Position numbers and translations under genes: made by a program | Part shown: positions 1-6,417 of the stretch, one piece after another | How the letters are laid out: the number at the start of each line of letters is the position of its first letter | Numbering within the stretch: the stretch's first letter is position 1 | The notes under the pieces: generated by a model | The model's input: only the letters and a program-made list of their open reading frames with translations | Told to the model about the DNA's origin: nothing | The model's database searches: none | From: an uncultured Blautia sp. | GTDB lineage: Bacteria; Bacillota; Clostridia; Lachnospirales; Lachnospiraceae | Assembly (NCBI GenBank): GCA_900551715.1 | Contig: URXG01000057.1 | Coordinates: forward strand, 1-17,143 | Direction of reading: 5' to 3' | Length of the DNA stretch: 17,143 bases

Positions 1-808
1 TCATATCAAAATGCTTCGGTCCTTCTGCTGTTGCAGTGATGAACGGAAGGTTGATATTTGTTGTTGTTGCAGAAGAAAGTTCTTTCTTTGCTTTTTCTGC
101 TGCTTCTTTCAGTCTCTGAAGAGCCATCTTGTCATTGCTCAGATCAACGCCTTCTGCTTTCTTGAATTCGGCAAGCATCCAGTCTGTTACTTTCTGGTCG
201 AAGTCATCGCCTCCAAGACGGTTGTTACCAGCTGTGGAAAGTACCTCGATAACTCCATCACCGATCTCAATAACAGAAACGTCGAATGTACCACCACCTA
301 AGTCATATACCATGATCTTCTGTTCTTTTTCGTTGTCAAGGCCATATGCAAGTGCTGCTGCTGTAGGCTCATTGATGATACGTTTTACATCGAGACCTGC
401 GATCTTACCGGCATCTTTGGTTGCCTGACGCTGAGCATCGTTGAAGTATGCCGGAACAGTGATAACTGCTTCTGAAACAGTTTCTCCCAGATATCCTTCT
501 GCATCTTTTTTCAGTTTCTGAAGGATCATAGCGGAAATTTCCTGTGGAGAATATTTCTTGTCGTCGATTGTTACACGATAATCTGTACCCATCTCTCTCT
601 TGATGGAGGAGATTGTTCTTTCTGCGTTTGTTACAGCCTGACGTTTTGCAGGTTCACCTACAAGACGTTCTCCTGTTTTTGTAAATGCAACAACAGATGG
701 TGTTGTTCTTGCTCCTTCTGTATTTGCGATAACGGTCGGCTGTCCACCTTCCATAACAGCTACACAGCTGTTTGTTGTACCTAAGTCAATACCAATGATT
801 TTTCCCAT
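1..808 (-). CDS. dnaK: Molecular chaperone DnaK (Hsp70), N-terminal part, cut by the window edge
   Basis: The ATG at 806-808 is preceded by a strong AGGAGG site, and the frame runs open to base 1, giving 269 residues of a protein that is normally about 610-620. The visible part is the nucleotide-binding (actin-like ATPase) domain. It opens with MGKIIGIDLGTTNSCVAV, which carries the first phosphate-binding loop and Hsp70 signature 1. Hsp70 signature 2 (VYDLGGGTFDVSV) follows, and NEPTAAALAYG and RLGGDDFD are also present. DnaK is the cytosolic ATP-driven chaperone that binds exposed hydrophobic segments, with GrpE as nucleotide exchanger and DnaJ as J-protein. It is the third gene of the hrcA-grpE-dnaK operon, 229 bp after grpE, and that spacer is rich in palindromes. 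dnaJ probably follows beyond the left edge. Expression should follow the HrcA/CIRCE-controlled promoter upstream of hrcA; I see no second CIRCE before dnaK. Confidence 0.98.
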   Translation of the reverse strand, partial: MGKIIGIDLGTTNSCVAVMEGGQPTVIANTEGARTTPSVVAFTKTGERLVGEPAKRQAVTNAERTISSIKREMGTDYRVTIDDKKYSPQEISAMILQKLKKDAEGYLGETVSEAVITVPAYFNDAQRQATKDAGKIAGLDVKRIINEPTAAALAYGLDNEKEQKIMVYDLGGGTFDVSVIEIGDGVIEVLSTAGNNRLGGDDFDQKVTDWMLAEFKKAEGVDLSNDKMALQRLKEAAEKAKKELSSATTTNINLPFITATAEGPKHFDM

Positions 809-847
809 GATAATTTTCCTCCTGTTTTTATATATTCAAAATTGTTA

Positions 848-882
848 TAAATGTCTGCTTCGCAGCCGCTTCCTTTTCTCTT
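848..882. repeat. 35-bp direct repeat, copy 1 (dnaK-proximal)
   Basis: This is an exact 35-base match to 995-1029. Both copies start TAAATGTCTGCTTCGCAGCC and end in TTCCTTTTCTCTT. Each contains the small palindrome CTGC-TTC-GCAG. Copy 1 overlaps a second hairpin, 868-875 (GCTTCCTT) with 884-891 (AAGGAAGC). It lies between grpE and dnaK, about 40 bases before the dnaK start codon on the transcript. It is probably a dispersed intergenic repeat, which is inference because only this window is visible. Confidence 0.85.
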
Positions 883-918
883 TAAGGAAGCTCGATTCAC
901 TAAATTCGTCTCTATCTG

Positions 919-979
919 TCCTTCCAGAATCAAGATGCTCTGCGCATCTTTGTGCTACGCACATATGATTCTGTCAGGA
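919..979. repeat. Nested palindromic element able to fold as a three-way junction
   Basis: An outer stem pairs CAGAATCA (925-932) with TGATTCTG (966-973). It extends after a two-base mismatch to TCCT (919-922) with AGGA (976-979). Inside are two adjacent hairpins: AAGATGC (932-938) with GCATCTT (944-950), and TGTGC (951-955) with GCACA (959-963). The element lies between the two copies of the 35-bp repeat in the grpE-dnaK spacer. It could be a REP/MITE-like repeat or a structured, mRNA-processing element of the heat-shock transcript; the sequence alone does not decide. Confidence 0.75.
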
Positions 980-1039
980 TCGTGCCAAGAAAAGTAAATG
1001 TCTGCTTCGCAGCCGCTTCCTTTTCTCTTGAGCACGATC
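978..1039. repeat. Imperfect stem-loop enclosing repeat copy 2 and overlapping the grpE stop
   Basis: GATCGTGC (978-985) is the exact reverse complement of GCACGATC (1032-1039). The pairing continues with CAAG/CTTG (986-989 with 1027-1030) and AAAA/TTTT (990-993 with 1021-1024) across short bulges. The loop contains most of the second 35-bp repeat. The grpE stop codon (1038-1040) lies in the stem, so the mRNA would be structured right at the 3' end of grpE. There is no T-run after the stem on the minus strand, so it does not look like a classic terminator. Confidence 0.65.
995..1029. repeat. 35-bp direct repeat, copy 2 (grpE-proximal)
   Basis: Identical to 848-882 over 35 bases. This copy sits inside the stem-loop formed by 978-985 and 1032-1039, eight bases beyond the grpE stop codon in the transcript. 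The two copies start 147 bases apart and flank the nested palindromes at 919-979, so the whole 848-1039 block looks like a composite repeat unit. Confidence 0.85.
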
Positions 1040-1667
1040 AGTTTGCGACTTTAACCATGCTGTGGCGAACTACGAATCCTTTATAGGTGTATCCTTTCTG
1101 GAGTTCCTCTACAACCATGTTGTCTTCTACGGATTCGTCCTCCACATGCATCACTGCATTGTGTACATCCGGATTGAACTCCTTGCCTACAGCTTCGATG
1201 GGTTCTACTCCCAGTCCTTCCAATGTACTGGTAAGCTGCTTGTAGATCTTTTCCATGCCTTCTGCAAAAGGATCATTCTCCGGAGCCTGTGCAAGACCTC
1301 TCTCAAAGTTATCTACCACCGGAAGGATCTTTTCGATGATTTCCTTTGCTCCGATTATATACATACTGGATTTTTCTTTTTCGGTGCGCTTACGGAAGTT
1401 ATCAAACTCAGCCATGCTGCGTTTCAGCCTGTCTGTAAGATCTTCCACCTGCTGTTCCAGTTTATTGTCTTTTTTCTTTTTTCCAAAGAAAGACGTCTTG
1501 TTTTTTGTTTCCTTATCGTCTTCAGCCGGAGTTTCCTCTGTTTCCGGTTCGCTTCCTGCTGTTGCTTCCGGAGACTCCTCCACTGGCTCTGTTACTGCTT
1601 CCGGATCCGGAACAGTCTTTTCCTTTTCCTCAGCCACACCAGCTTCGTTTTTGTTAATTTCTGACAC
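1038..1667 (-). CDS. grpE: Nucleotide exchange factor GrpE
   Basis: GrpE is the cytosolic dimeric factor that releases ADP from DnaK and acts as a thermosensor. The 209-residue protein has three parts. Residues 1-60 are an acidic, low-complexity, probably disordered tail. A lysine patch (KKKK, 63-66) leads into a long coiled-coil helix at about 68-115, including EFDNFRKRTEKEK. The C-terminal beta domain is at about 155-209, with GKEFNPDVHNAVMHVED and the family ending GFVVRHSMVKVA. The start codon is GTG (1665-1667), preceded by an AAAGGCGG-like site about ten bases away; no better upstream start is visible. It lies 33 bp after hrcA and should be on the same CIRCE-controlled transcript. The length fits the family, allowing for the long acidic tail common in clostridia. 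Confidence 0.97.
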   Translation of the reverse strand: MSEINKNEAGVAEEKEKTVPDPEAVTEPVEESPEATAGSEPETEETPAEDDKETKNKTSFFGKKKKDNKLEQQVEDLTDRLKRSMAEFDNFRKRTEKEKSSMYIIGAKEIIEKILPVVDNFERGLAQAPENDPFAEGMEKIYKQLTSTLEGLGVEPIEAVGKEFNPDVHNAVMHVEDESVEDNMVVEELQKGYTYKGFVVRHSMVKVAN

Positions 1668-1700
1668 TTTTGTTCTACCGCCTTTCTATTTCTTCAGCTG

Positions 1701-2753
1701 CTAATTATCTTCGCCGCTGTTTTTCTTAAAAACCTGATCCAGCTCTGTTTTCAGAGTCTTCAGGCTGTTTACTACATTTTCATAATCCATACGCTTCGGT
1801 CCTACAATACCGATCGTACCATGCATTCCGTCGCCCAGCTCATAAGTAGCTGTAACAACACTGCAGTCCTTCATGGTGGCAATCGGAAGTTCGTCTCCGA
1901 TATACACCTGAACTCCGGTATTCTCTCCATCTGCCATCCGGTCTTTTACAAGATCCACAAGTTCCTGTTTTTCCTCGAAAGCAGATATCAGCTCCGTTGC
2001 TTTTGTTTTATCAGAAAGCTCCGGATACTTGAAGAAGTTCGTTGCACCTGACGTATAAATCTCCATATCATCTTCGTCTACCTGAATGGTGGCTGCTACC
2101 GCATCCAAAACCCTTGCTACCAGACCACTATGGATCCCTGCCTGTTCTTTCAGTCTGGCGATCATTCCCAGATTGATGTCCTGAATAGGAAGTCCGTTAA
2201 GGTTGGTATTCAGGAGAAGATTCAGCTTCAGGATTGTCTCATCATCCATCTCTTCATTCAGATTGATGATCTGATTCCGGATGACATTTCCCTCACATAC
2301 CACAACAGCTACCAGCTGCAGTTCATTGACTCTGGACAGCTGAATGAATTTCAGCTTGCTGCCACTGTACTGAGGAACGGAGACCATGGTTGCGTAATTG
2401 GTGTTGGAAGCCAGAACCTTCGCTACTTTCTTAAGTACTTTTTCCATCTTGTCTGTCTTCTCTATCATCAGATTACGGATCTCTTCAATCTCGTCTTCCT
2501 TTTCCCGCATCAGTTCATCCACATAAAGCCGATAGCCTTTGTCAGAAGGGATTCTTCCTGCTGACGTATGAGGTTGAACGATATATCCCAGGTCTGTCAG
2601 GTCTGACATTTCATTCCGGATCGTTGCTGAGCTGACATTCAGATCCCCATCTTTGGATATGGTTCTGGATCCTACTGGTTCACCTGTTTCCATGTATGTC
2701 TTGATGATCGCTTTTAAAATTTTCTTTTTGCGGTCTGTCAAAACCTCATCCAT
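1701..2753 (-). CDS. hrcA: Heat-inducible transcription repressor HrcA
   Basis: HrcA is the repressor of class I heat-shock genes. It binds the CIRCE operator and needs the GroE chaperonin for activity. The 350-residue length is typical. The N-terminal winged helix (about 1-75) contains VGSRTIS and NVSSATIRNEMSDLTDLGYI, followed by the highly conserved HTSAGRIPSDKGYRLYVD at 62-79. A GAF-like middle domain and dimerisation region fill the rest. ATG at 2751-2753 has an AAAGGAG site eight bases upstream. It is the first gene of the hrcA-grpE-dnaK operon. A perfect CIRCE lies 28 bases upstream of the start, so HrcA represses its own operon. Confidence 0.98.
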   Translation of the reverse strand: MDEVLTDRKKKILKAIIKTYMETGEPVGSRTISKDGDLNVSSATIRNEMSDLTDLGYIVQPHTSAGRIPSDKGYRLYVDELMREKEDEIEEIRNLMIEKTDKMEKVLKKVAKVLASNTNYATMVSVPQYSGSKLKFIQLSRVNELQLVAVVVCEGNVIRNQIINLNEEMDDETILKLNLLLNTNLNGLPIQDINLGMIARLKEQAGIHSGLVARVLDAVAATIQVDEDDMEIYTSGATNFFKYPELSDKTKATELISAFEEKQELVDLVKDRMADGENTGVQVYIGDELPIATMKDCSVVTATYELGDGMHGTIGIVGPKRMDYENVVNSLKTLKTELDQVFKKNSGEDN

Positions 2754-2780
2754 GTTCCCAGCTCCTTTCCGATTTAGTTA

Positions 2781-2807
2781 TTAGCACTCGATGTTCATGA
2801 GTGCTAA
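2781..2807. promoter_or_regulatory. CIRCE operator (HrcA binding site)
   Basis: A perfect inverted repeat, TTAGCACTC at 2781-2789 and GAGTGCTAA at 2799-2807 separated by nine bases, matches the CIRCE consensus exactly. It lies just downstream of the predicted -10 of the hrcA promoter, in the 5' leader, so bound HrcA would block transcription initiation. It can also form a hairpin in the mRNA leader. Confidence 0.97.
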
Positions 2808-2820
2808 CATCTATATTGTT

Positions 2821-2849
2821 AAGATAGCACTGTTGTAAACATTTGTCAA
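2821..2849 (-). promoter_or_regulatory. Vegetative (sigma-A) promoter of hrcA-grpE-dnaK
   Basis: On the minus strand a perfect -35 TTGACA (2844-2849) is followed by a 17-base spacer and TATCTT as -10 (2821-2826). The transcription start would fall at about 2813-2815, immediately before the CIRCE element. This is the usual architecture of HrcA-controlled operons. Confidence 0.88.
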
Positions 2850-2875
2850 CATCTAATTGTGAATTTTCCTTAAAA

Positions 2876-2904
2876 ATAAAAGAGCAGCCGAAAAAATCGA
2901 CTGC
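2876..2904 (-). terminator. Intrinsic terminator of the aminotransferase gene
   Basis: On the minus strand GCAGTCGA and TCGGCTGC (plus-strand arms 2897-2904 and 2884-2891) form an eight-pair stem with one G-T wobble around a T5 loop. It is followed by TCTTTTATTTTT. It begins ten bases after the aminotransferase stop codon and separates that gene from the hrcA promoter. Confidence 0.85.
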
Positions 2905-2913
2905 CTGCTTTTA

Positions 2914-4071
2914 TCAGATACCGCTGTTGCGGATAACTTCTATTACTTCCTGGATTTTTTCTGGTGGAAGTACAAGAGCGAAACGCACATATCCTTCTCC
3001 ATGAGGACCAAAGCTTGCTCCCGGAGTTACAATGACACCGGCTTTTTCCATAAGTTCCATGCAGAATGCCATACTGTCAGTACGTCCTCCCGGGATTTTG
3101 GCCCATACAAACATAGTTCCCTTTCCATTAGGAAGATCCCAGCCAATGCTTCTGAGTCCCTGGCAGAGAGCATCTCTTCTTTCCTGATACATCTGGCACT
3201 GTTCCTGTACACTTTCCAGCGGACCTCTCAGAGCTGCAATGGCTGCTTTTTGAATAGGAAGGAACATACCGAAGTCAATCTGGCTTCTTAGCTTGCGAAG
3301 TGCTGCGATTACATCCGGACGGCCTACCAGAAAACTAATACGTGCACCGGTTACATTGAAAGATTTGGACAGGCTGAAAAATTCTACGCCCACTTCTCTG
3401 GCTCCCGGTACTGCCAGAAAACTTCCACCATGTGCGCCGTCATAAATAATATCACTGTAAGCATTGTCATGAATGATCAGAATATCATATTTATTGGCAA
3501 ACTCGATGATTTCCTCATAAAGTCCCGGTGTTGCAATGCTTCCTACCGGATTGGCCGGCAGGGATACGATCATATATTTCGCCTTTCTGGCAACTTCCTC
3601 AGGGATATCCTTTACATATGGAAGGAAATCATGTTCTGCTACCAGTGGATAATAATATGGTCTGGCTCCTGCCATAAGGCTTCCTGCTGCAAAGACAGGA
3701 TAACATGGATCTGGAAGGAGTACGGTATCTCCCTCATCGCAGAGTGCCATACCAAGATGTCCCATTCCCTCCTGGCTTCCATAAACGCTCATAACCATAT
3801 CTGGAGTCAGTTCCACATCAAAGCGCTTCTTATAGTAATCACACACTGCATCCAGAAGTTCCGGCAGATCACGAAGGCTGTACTTCCAGCTGTCATCATC
3901 CATAGCTGCCTCTGCCAGTGCCTTCTTGATATGCTCCGGAGTCTTGAAATCCGGTGTTCCAACACTCATATTATATATTTTCATTCCCTGCTGCTCCAGT
4001 TCCATGCGCCGGTTATTCAGTGCAGCAAAGATTTCCTCTCCAAATCTGTCCAGTCTCTTTGAAAACTGCAT
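2914..4071 (-). CDS. PLP-dependent aminotransferase, class I/II fold
   Basis: A fold-type I pyridoxal-phosphate aminotransferase of 385 residues, the usual family length. The N-terminus has the substrate-side signature SVGTPDFKTPEHI (36-48). GSQEG at 98-102 is the phosphate-binding turn. NPVG at 174-177 supplies the conserved Asn, and HDNAYSDI at 201-208 supplies Asp202 and Tyr205 for the cofactor ring. SLSKSFNVTGARI (233-245) carries the Schiff-base Lys236 and a phosphate-binding Arg. It resembles the aspartate/LL-diaminopimelate/aromatic group, but substrate specificity cannot be read safely from sequence, so no symbol is given. The start ATG (4069-4071) has an AGAAGG site at good spacing. 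It appears monocistronic, with a candidate promoter at 4124-4152 and a terminator right after the stop codon. Confidence 0.93.
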   Translation of the reverse strand: MQFSKRLDRFGEEIFAALNNRRMELEQQGMKIYNMSVGTPDFKTPEHIKKALAEAAMDDDSWKYSLRDLPELLDAVCDYYKKRFDVELTPDMVMSVYGSQEGMGHLGMALCDEGDTVLLPDPCYPVFAAGSLMAGARPYYYPLVAEHDFLPYVKDIPEEVARKAKYMIVSLPANPVGSIATPGLYEEIIEFANKYDILIIHDNAYSDIIYDGAHGGSFLAVPGAREVGVEFFSLSKSFNVTGARISFLVGRPDVIAALRKLRSQIDFGMFLPIQKAAIAALRGPLESVQEQCQMYQERRDALCQGLRSIGWDLPNGKGTMFVWAKIPGGRTDSMAFCMELMEKAGVIVTPGASFGPHGEGYVRFALVLPPEKIQEVIEVIRNSGI

Positions 4072-4123
4072 AATCTATCCTTCTTTCGTTTTTATCGTTA
4101 CGGTTATGACAGTAACTTTTAAT

Positions 4124-4152
4124 ATTTTATCACCTGATTTGTCACTGTACAA
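4124..4152 (-). promoter_or_regulatory. Candidate promoter of the aminotransferase gene
   Basis: An extended -10, TGATAAAAT, is read on the minus strand (-10 hexamer at 4124-4129). A weak -35, TTGTAC (4147-4152), is 17 bases upstream. No convincing terminator is seen between uvrB and this gene, so read-through from uvrB is also possible. Confidence 0.5.
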
Positions 4153-4219
4153 GAGGAAAGTGGGATTTTGAAATATTATTTTCGATGATTCATTACTGTG
4201 AATGACATAAGCAGTAACA

Positions 4220-6208
4220 CTATTCATCCATTTCTTCCAGACTCTTCTTCAGTTCTACCATTTTATCCCGAAGTTCTGCTGCCTGTTCAAAGTTCAGATC
4301 TGCTGCTGCTGCACGCATCTGTTTCTCTACTTTGCGTATCAGACCCTGCAGTTCTTTCCTGCTCATGGATTCCGGATCTTTCTGGAGACGGTCTTCTGTC
4401 TCAGCAACAGCTTTGGATACGGTGATAAGATCACGTACGGCTTTCTTGATTGTAGTAGGTGTAATTCCATGTTCTTTGTTGTAGGCTTCCTGAATTGTTC
4501 TTCTTCGTTCGGTTTCCTCGATGGCCTTTTTCATGGAATCTGTCATTACATCTGCATACATGATCACATGACCTTCACTGTTTCGTGCGGCACGCCCGAT
4601 GGTCTGGATCAGTGAAACTTCTGAACGGAGGAAACCTTCTTTGTCTGCATCCAGAATCGCCACCAGGGTGATCTCCGGAATATCCAGACCTTCTCTGAGA
4701 AGGTTGATACCTACCAGTACATCAAAAACATCCAGGCGCATATCCCTGATGATCTGTGCCCTCTCCAGCGTATCAATGTCTGAATGCAGATATCTGACCC
4801 GAATTCCTACATCCTTCATATAATCGGTAAGATCTTCTGCCATCCGCTTGGTAAGGGTAGTAATCAGTACTTTGTGACCTTTTTCTGTTTCTTTGTTTAC
4901 CTCTCCGATCAGATCATCGATCTGTCCTTCTACAGGACGAACTTCTACCTTCGGGTCCAGAAGTCCTGTTGGACGGATGATCTGTTCTGCACGAAGAAGT
5001 TCATGTTCTGCCTCATACTGTCCCGGGGTAGCAGATACGAACATTACCTGATCCAGTTTGTTTTCAAATTCATCAAAGCTTAAGGGACGGTTGTCCTTTG
5101 CAGAGGGCAGGCGGAACCCGTAGTCTACCAGAGTCTGCTTCCTGCTCTGGTCGCCTGCATACATACCGCCTACCTGGGAAACTGTCTTGTGGGACTCATC
5201 TATGATAAGGAGGAAATCGTCTTTAAAATAATCCATCAGCGTATAGGGGGGCTGCCCCGGTGCAAGGCCTGTCAGATGCCGGGAATAATTCTCAATGCCG
5301 GAACAGAATCCTGTTTCTTTCATCATTTCCACGTCAAAGTTGGTACGTTCTGCTATTCGCTGTGCTTCCAGAAGTTTGTCTTCACTTTTGAAATAAGCTA
5401 CCTGTTCTTTCATTTCTTCCAGAATAGCATCTGCCGCACGCTTGATCTGCTCCTGCGGCACTACATAATGAGATGCCGGAAAAATCGCCGCATGTTGCTG
5501 GACGCTCTTTATTTCTCCGGTAAGCACATCAATCTCTGTGATCCTGTCGATCTCGTCTCCAAAAAACTCCACCCGGATGGCTCTGTCTGTGGAGTTGGCA
5601 GGAAATATCTCCAGTACGTCTCCTCTGACCCTGAAAGTGCCTCGGTGAAAGTCCATTTCGTTTCTGTTATACTGGATATCAATAAGCTGTTTGATCACAT
5701 CATCTCTGTCTTTCCGCATTCCAGGACGCAGGGAGATCATCATATCAAAAAATTCCTGAGGAGCACCCAGTCCGTAAATACAGGATACCGATGAGATCAC
5801 CACCACATCCCTTCGTTCGCAGAGAGCTGCCGTAGCAGACAGACGCAGCTTGTCAATCTCGTCATTGGTAGATGCATCTTTGGCAATATAAGTATCTGTA
5901 GATGGCACATAAGCCTCCGGCTGGTAATAATCATAATAGGAGACAAAATATTCCACTGCGTTCTCAGGGAAGAATTCCTTAAACTCGCCATATAACTGAG
6001 CCGCAAGTGTTTTATTGTGCGCAAGTACCAAAGTTGGCTTGTTTAACTGGGCGATGACATTCGCCATGGTGAAGGTCTTACCGGAACCTGTAACACCAAG
6101 CAAAGTCTCGAACTGGTTGCCTTCCTTGAAGCCTTTGACCAGTTTCTCGATGGCCTGTGGCTGGTCACCGGTCGGTTTGTATTCGGAGTGTAATTCAAAA
6201 TGATCCAT
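4220..6208 (-). CDS. uvrB: Excinuclease ABC subunit UvrB
   Basis: UvrB is the damage-verifying helicase-like subunit of nucleotide excision repair. It is loaded by UvrA and then recruits the UvrC nuclease. The 662-residue protein is full length. Walker A is GVTGSGKT (38-45). The damage-probing beta-hairpin region is YYDYYQPEAYVPSTDTYIAKD (91-111), the DEAD-like box is DESH (337-340), and motif III is VSATPG. The C-terminal helicase lobe contains LREGLDIPE and QTIGRAARN (motifs V and VI). The UVR domain that contacts UvrC is at about 618-655 (LNFEQAAELRDKM). ATG at 6206-6208 follows an AGGAG site by eight bases. uvrA, the common partner downstream, is not adjacent here: the next gene is the aminotransferase. 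Confidence 0.98.
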   Translation of the reverse strand: MDHFELHSEYKPTGDQPQAIEKLVKGFKEGNQFETLLGVTGSGKTFTMANVIAQLNKPTLVLAHNKTLAAQLYGEFKEFFPENAVEYFVSYYDYYQPEAYVPSTDTYIAKDASTNDEIDKLRLSATAALCERRDVVVISSVSCIYGLGAPQEFFDMMISLRPGMRKDRDDVIKQLIDIQYNRNEMDFHRGTFRVRGDVLEIFPANSTDRAIRVEFFGDEIDRITEIDVLTGEIKSVQQHAAIFPASHYVVPQEQIKRAADAILEEMKEQVAYFKSEDKLLEAQRIAERTNFDVEMMKETGFCSGIENYSRHLTGLAPGQPPYTLMDYFKDDFLLIIDESHKTVSQVGGMYAGDQSRKQTLVDYGFRLPSAKDNRPLSFDEFENKLDQVMFVSATPGQYEAEHELLRAEQIIRPTGLLDPKVEVRPVEGQIDDLIGEVNKETEKGHKVLITTLTKRMAEDLTDYMKDVGIRVRYLHSDIDTLERAQIIRDMRLDVFDVLVGINLLREGLDIPEITLVAILDADKEGFLRSEVSLIQTIGRAARNSEGHVIMYADVMTDSMKKAIEETERRRTIQEAYNKEHGITPTTIKKAVRDLITVSKAVAETEDRLQKDPESMSRKELQGLIRKVEKQMRAAAADLNFEQAAELRDKMVELKKSLEEMDE

Positions 6209-6298
6209 GTGATTTCTCCTGCTTTAAATAAATTTCTTTTATCAAGAATTGAGATAGATTTCTTTTTGTATCGTTGCGTTCTCGGTATATCATTCCCC

Positions 6299-6340
6299 AT
6301 AAAAAAAGTACAGAACAAATCGAATATCTGTTCTGTACTT
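6299..6340 (-). terminator. Strong intrinsic terminator after the amidohydrolase gene
   Basis: AAGTACAGAACA (6306-6317) and TGTTCTGTACTT (6329-6340) are a perfect 12-base inverted repeat around an 11-base loop. On the minus strand it is followed by seven Ts. It lies about 78 bases after the amidohydrolase stop and before uvrB. The plus-strand side also has a T-rich tract, so it could act in both directions. Confidence 0.9.
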
Positions 6341-6417
6341 CTTTTAATTTTATTACAAATACTTATTGAAACATTTTGTACCGTTATTTTTACTGTTTAC
6401 GGTCTTTTCAGTGATCT

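Noticed and set aside
848..1029. CRISPR array in the grpE-dnaK spacer
   Set aside because: There are only two copies, 147 bases apart start to start, the interval is itself palindromic, and no cas genes are in the window.
1062..1664. 200-residue plus-strand frame opposite grpE
   Set aside because: It is an antisense shadow of the conserved grpE frame, rich in Phe, Cys and Leu, with no ribosome site or family motif.
3430..4062. 210-residue plus-strand frame opposite the aminotransferase
   Set aside because: The opposite strand encodes a full, motif-complete aminotransferase; this frame has odd composition and no supporting signals.
4180..4219. Terminator after uvrB from TTACTG/CAGTAA
   Set aside because: The stem is only six pairs and no T-run follows on the minus strand.
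5189..5794. 201-residue plus-strand frame opposite uvrB
   Set aside because: Shadow of the uvrB helicase region with no plausible start site or homology pattern.
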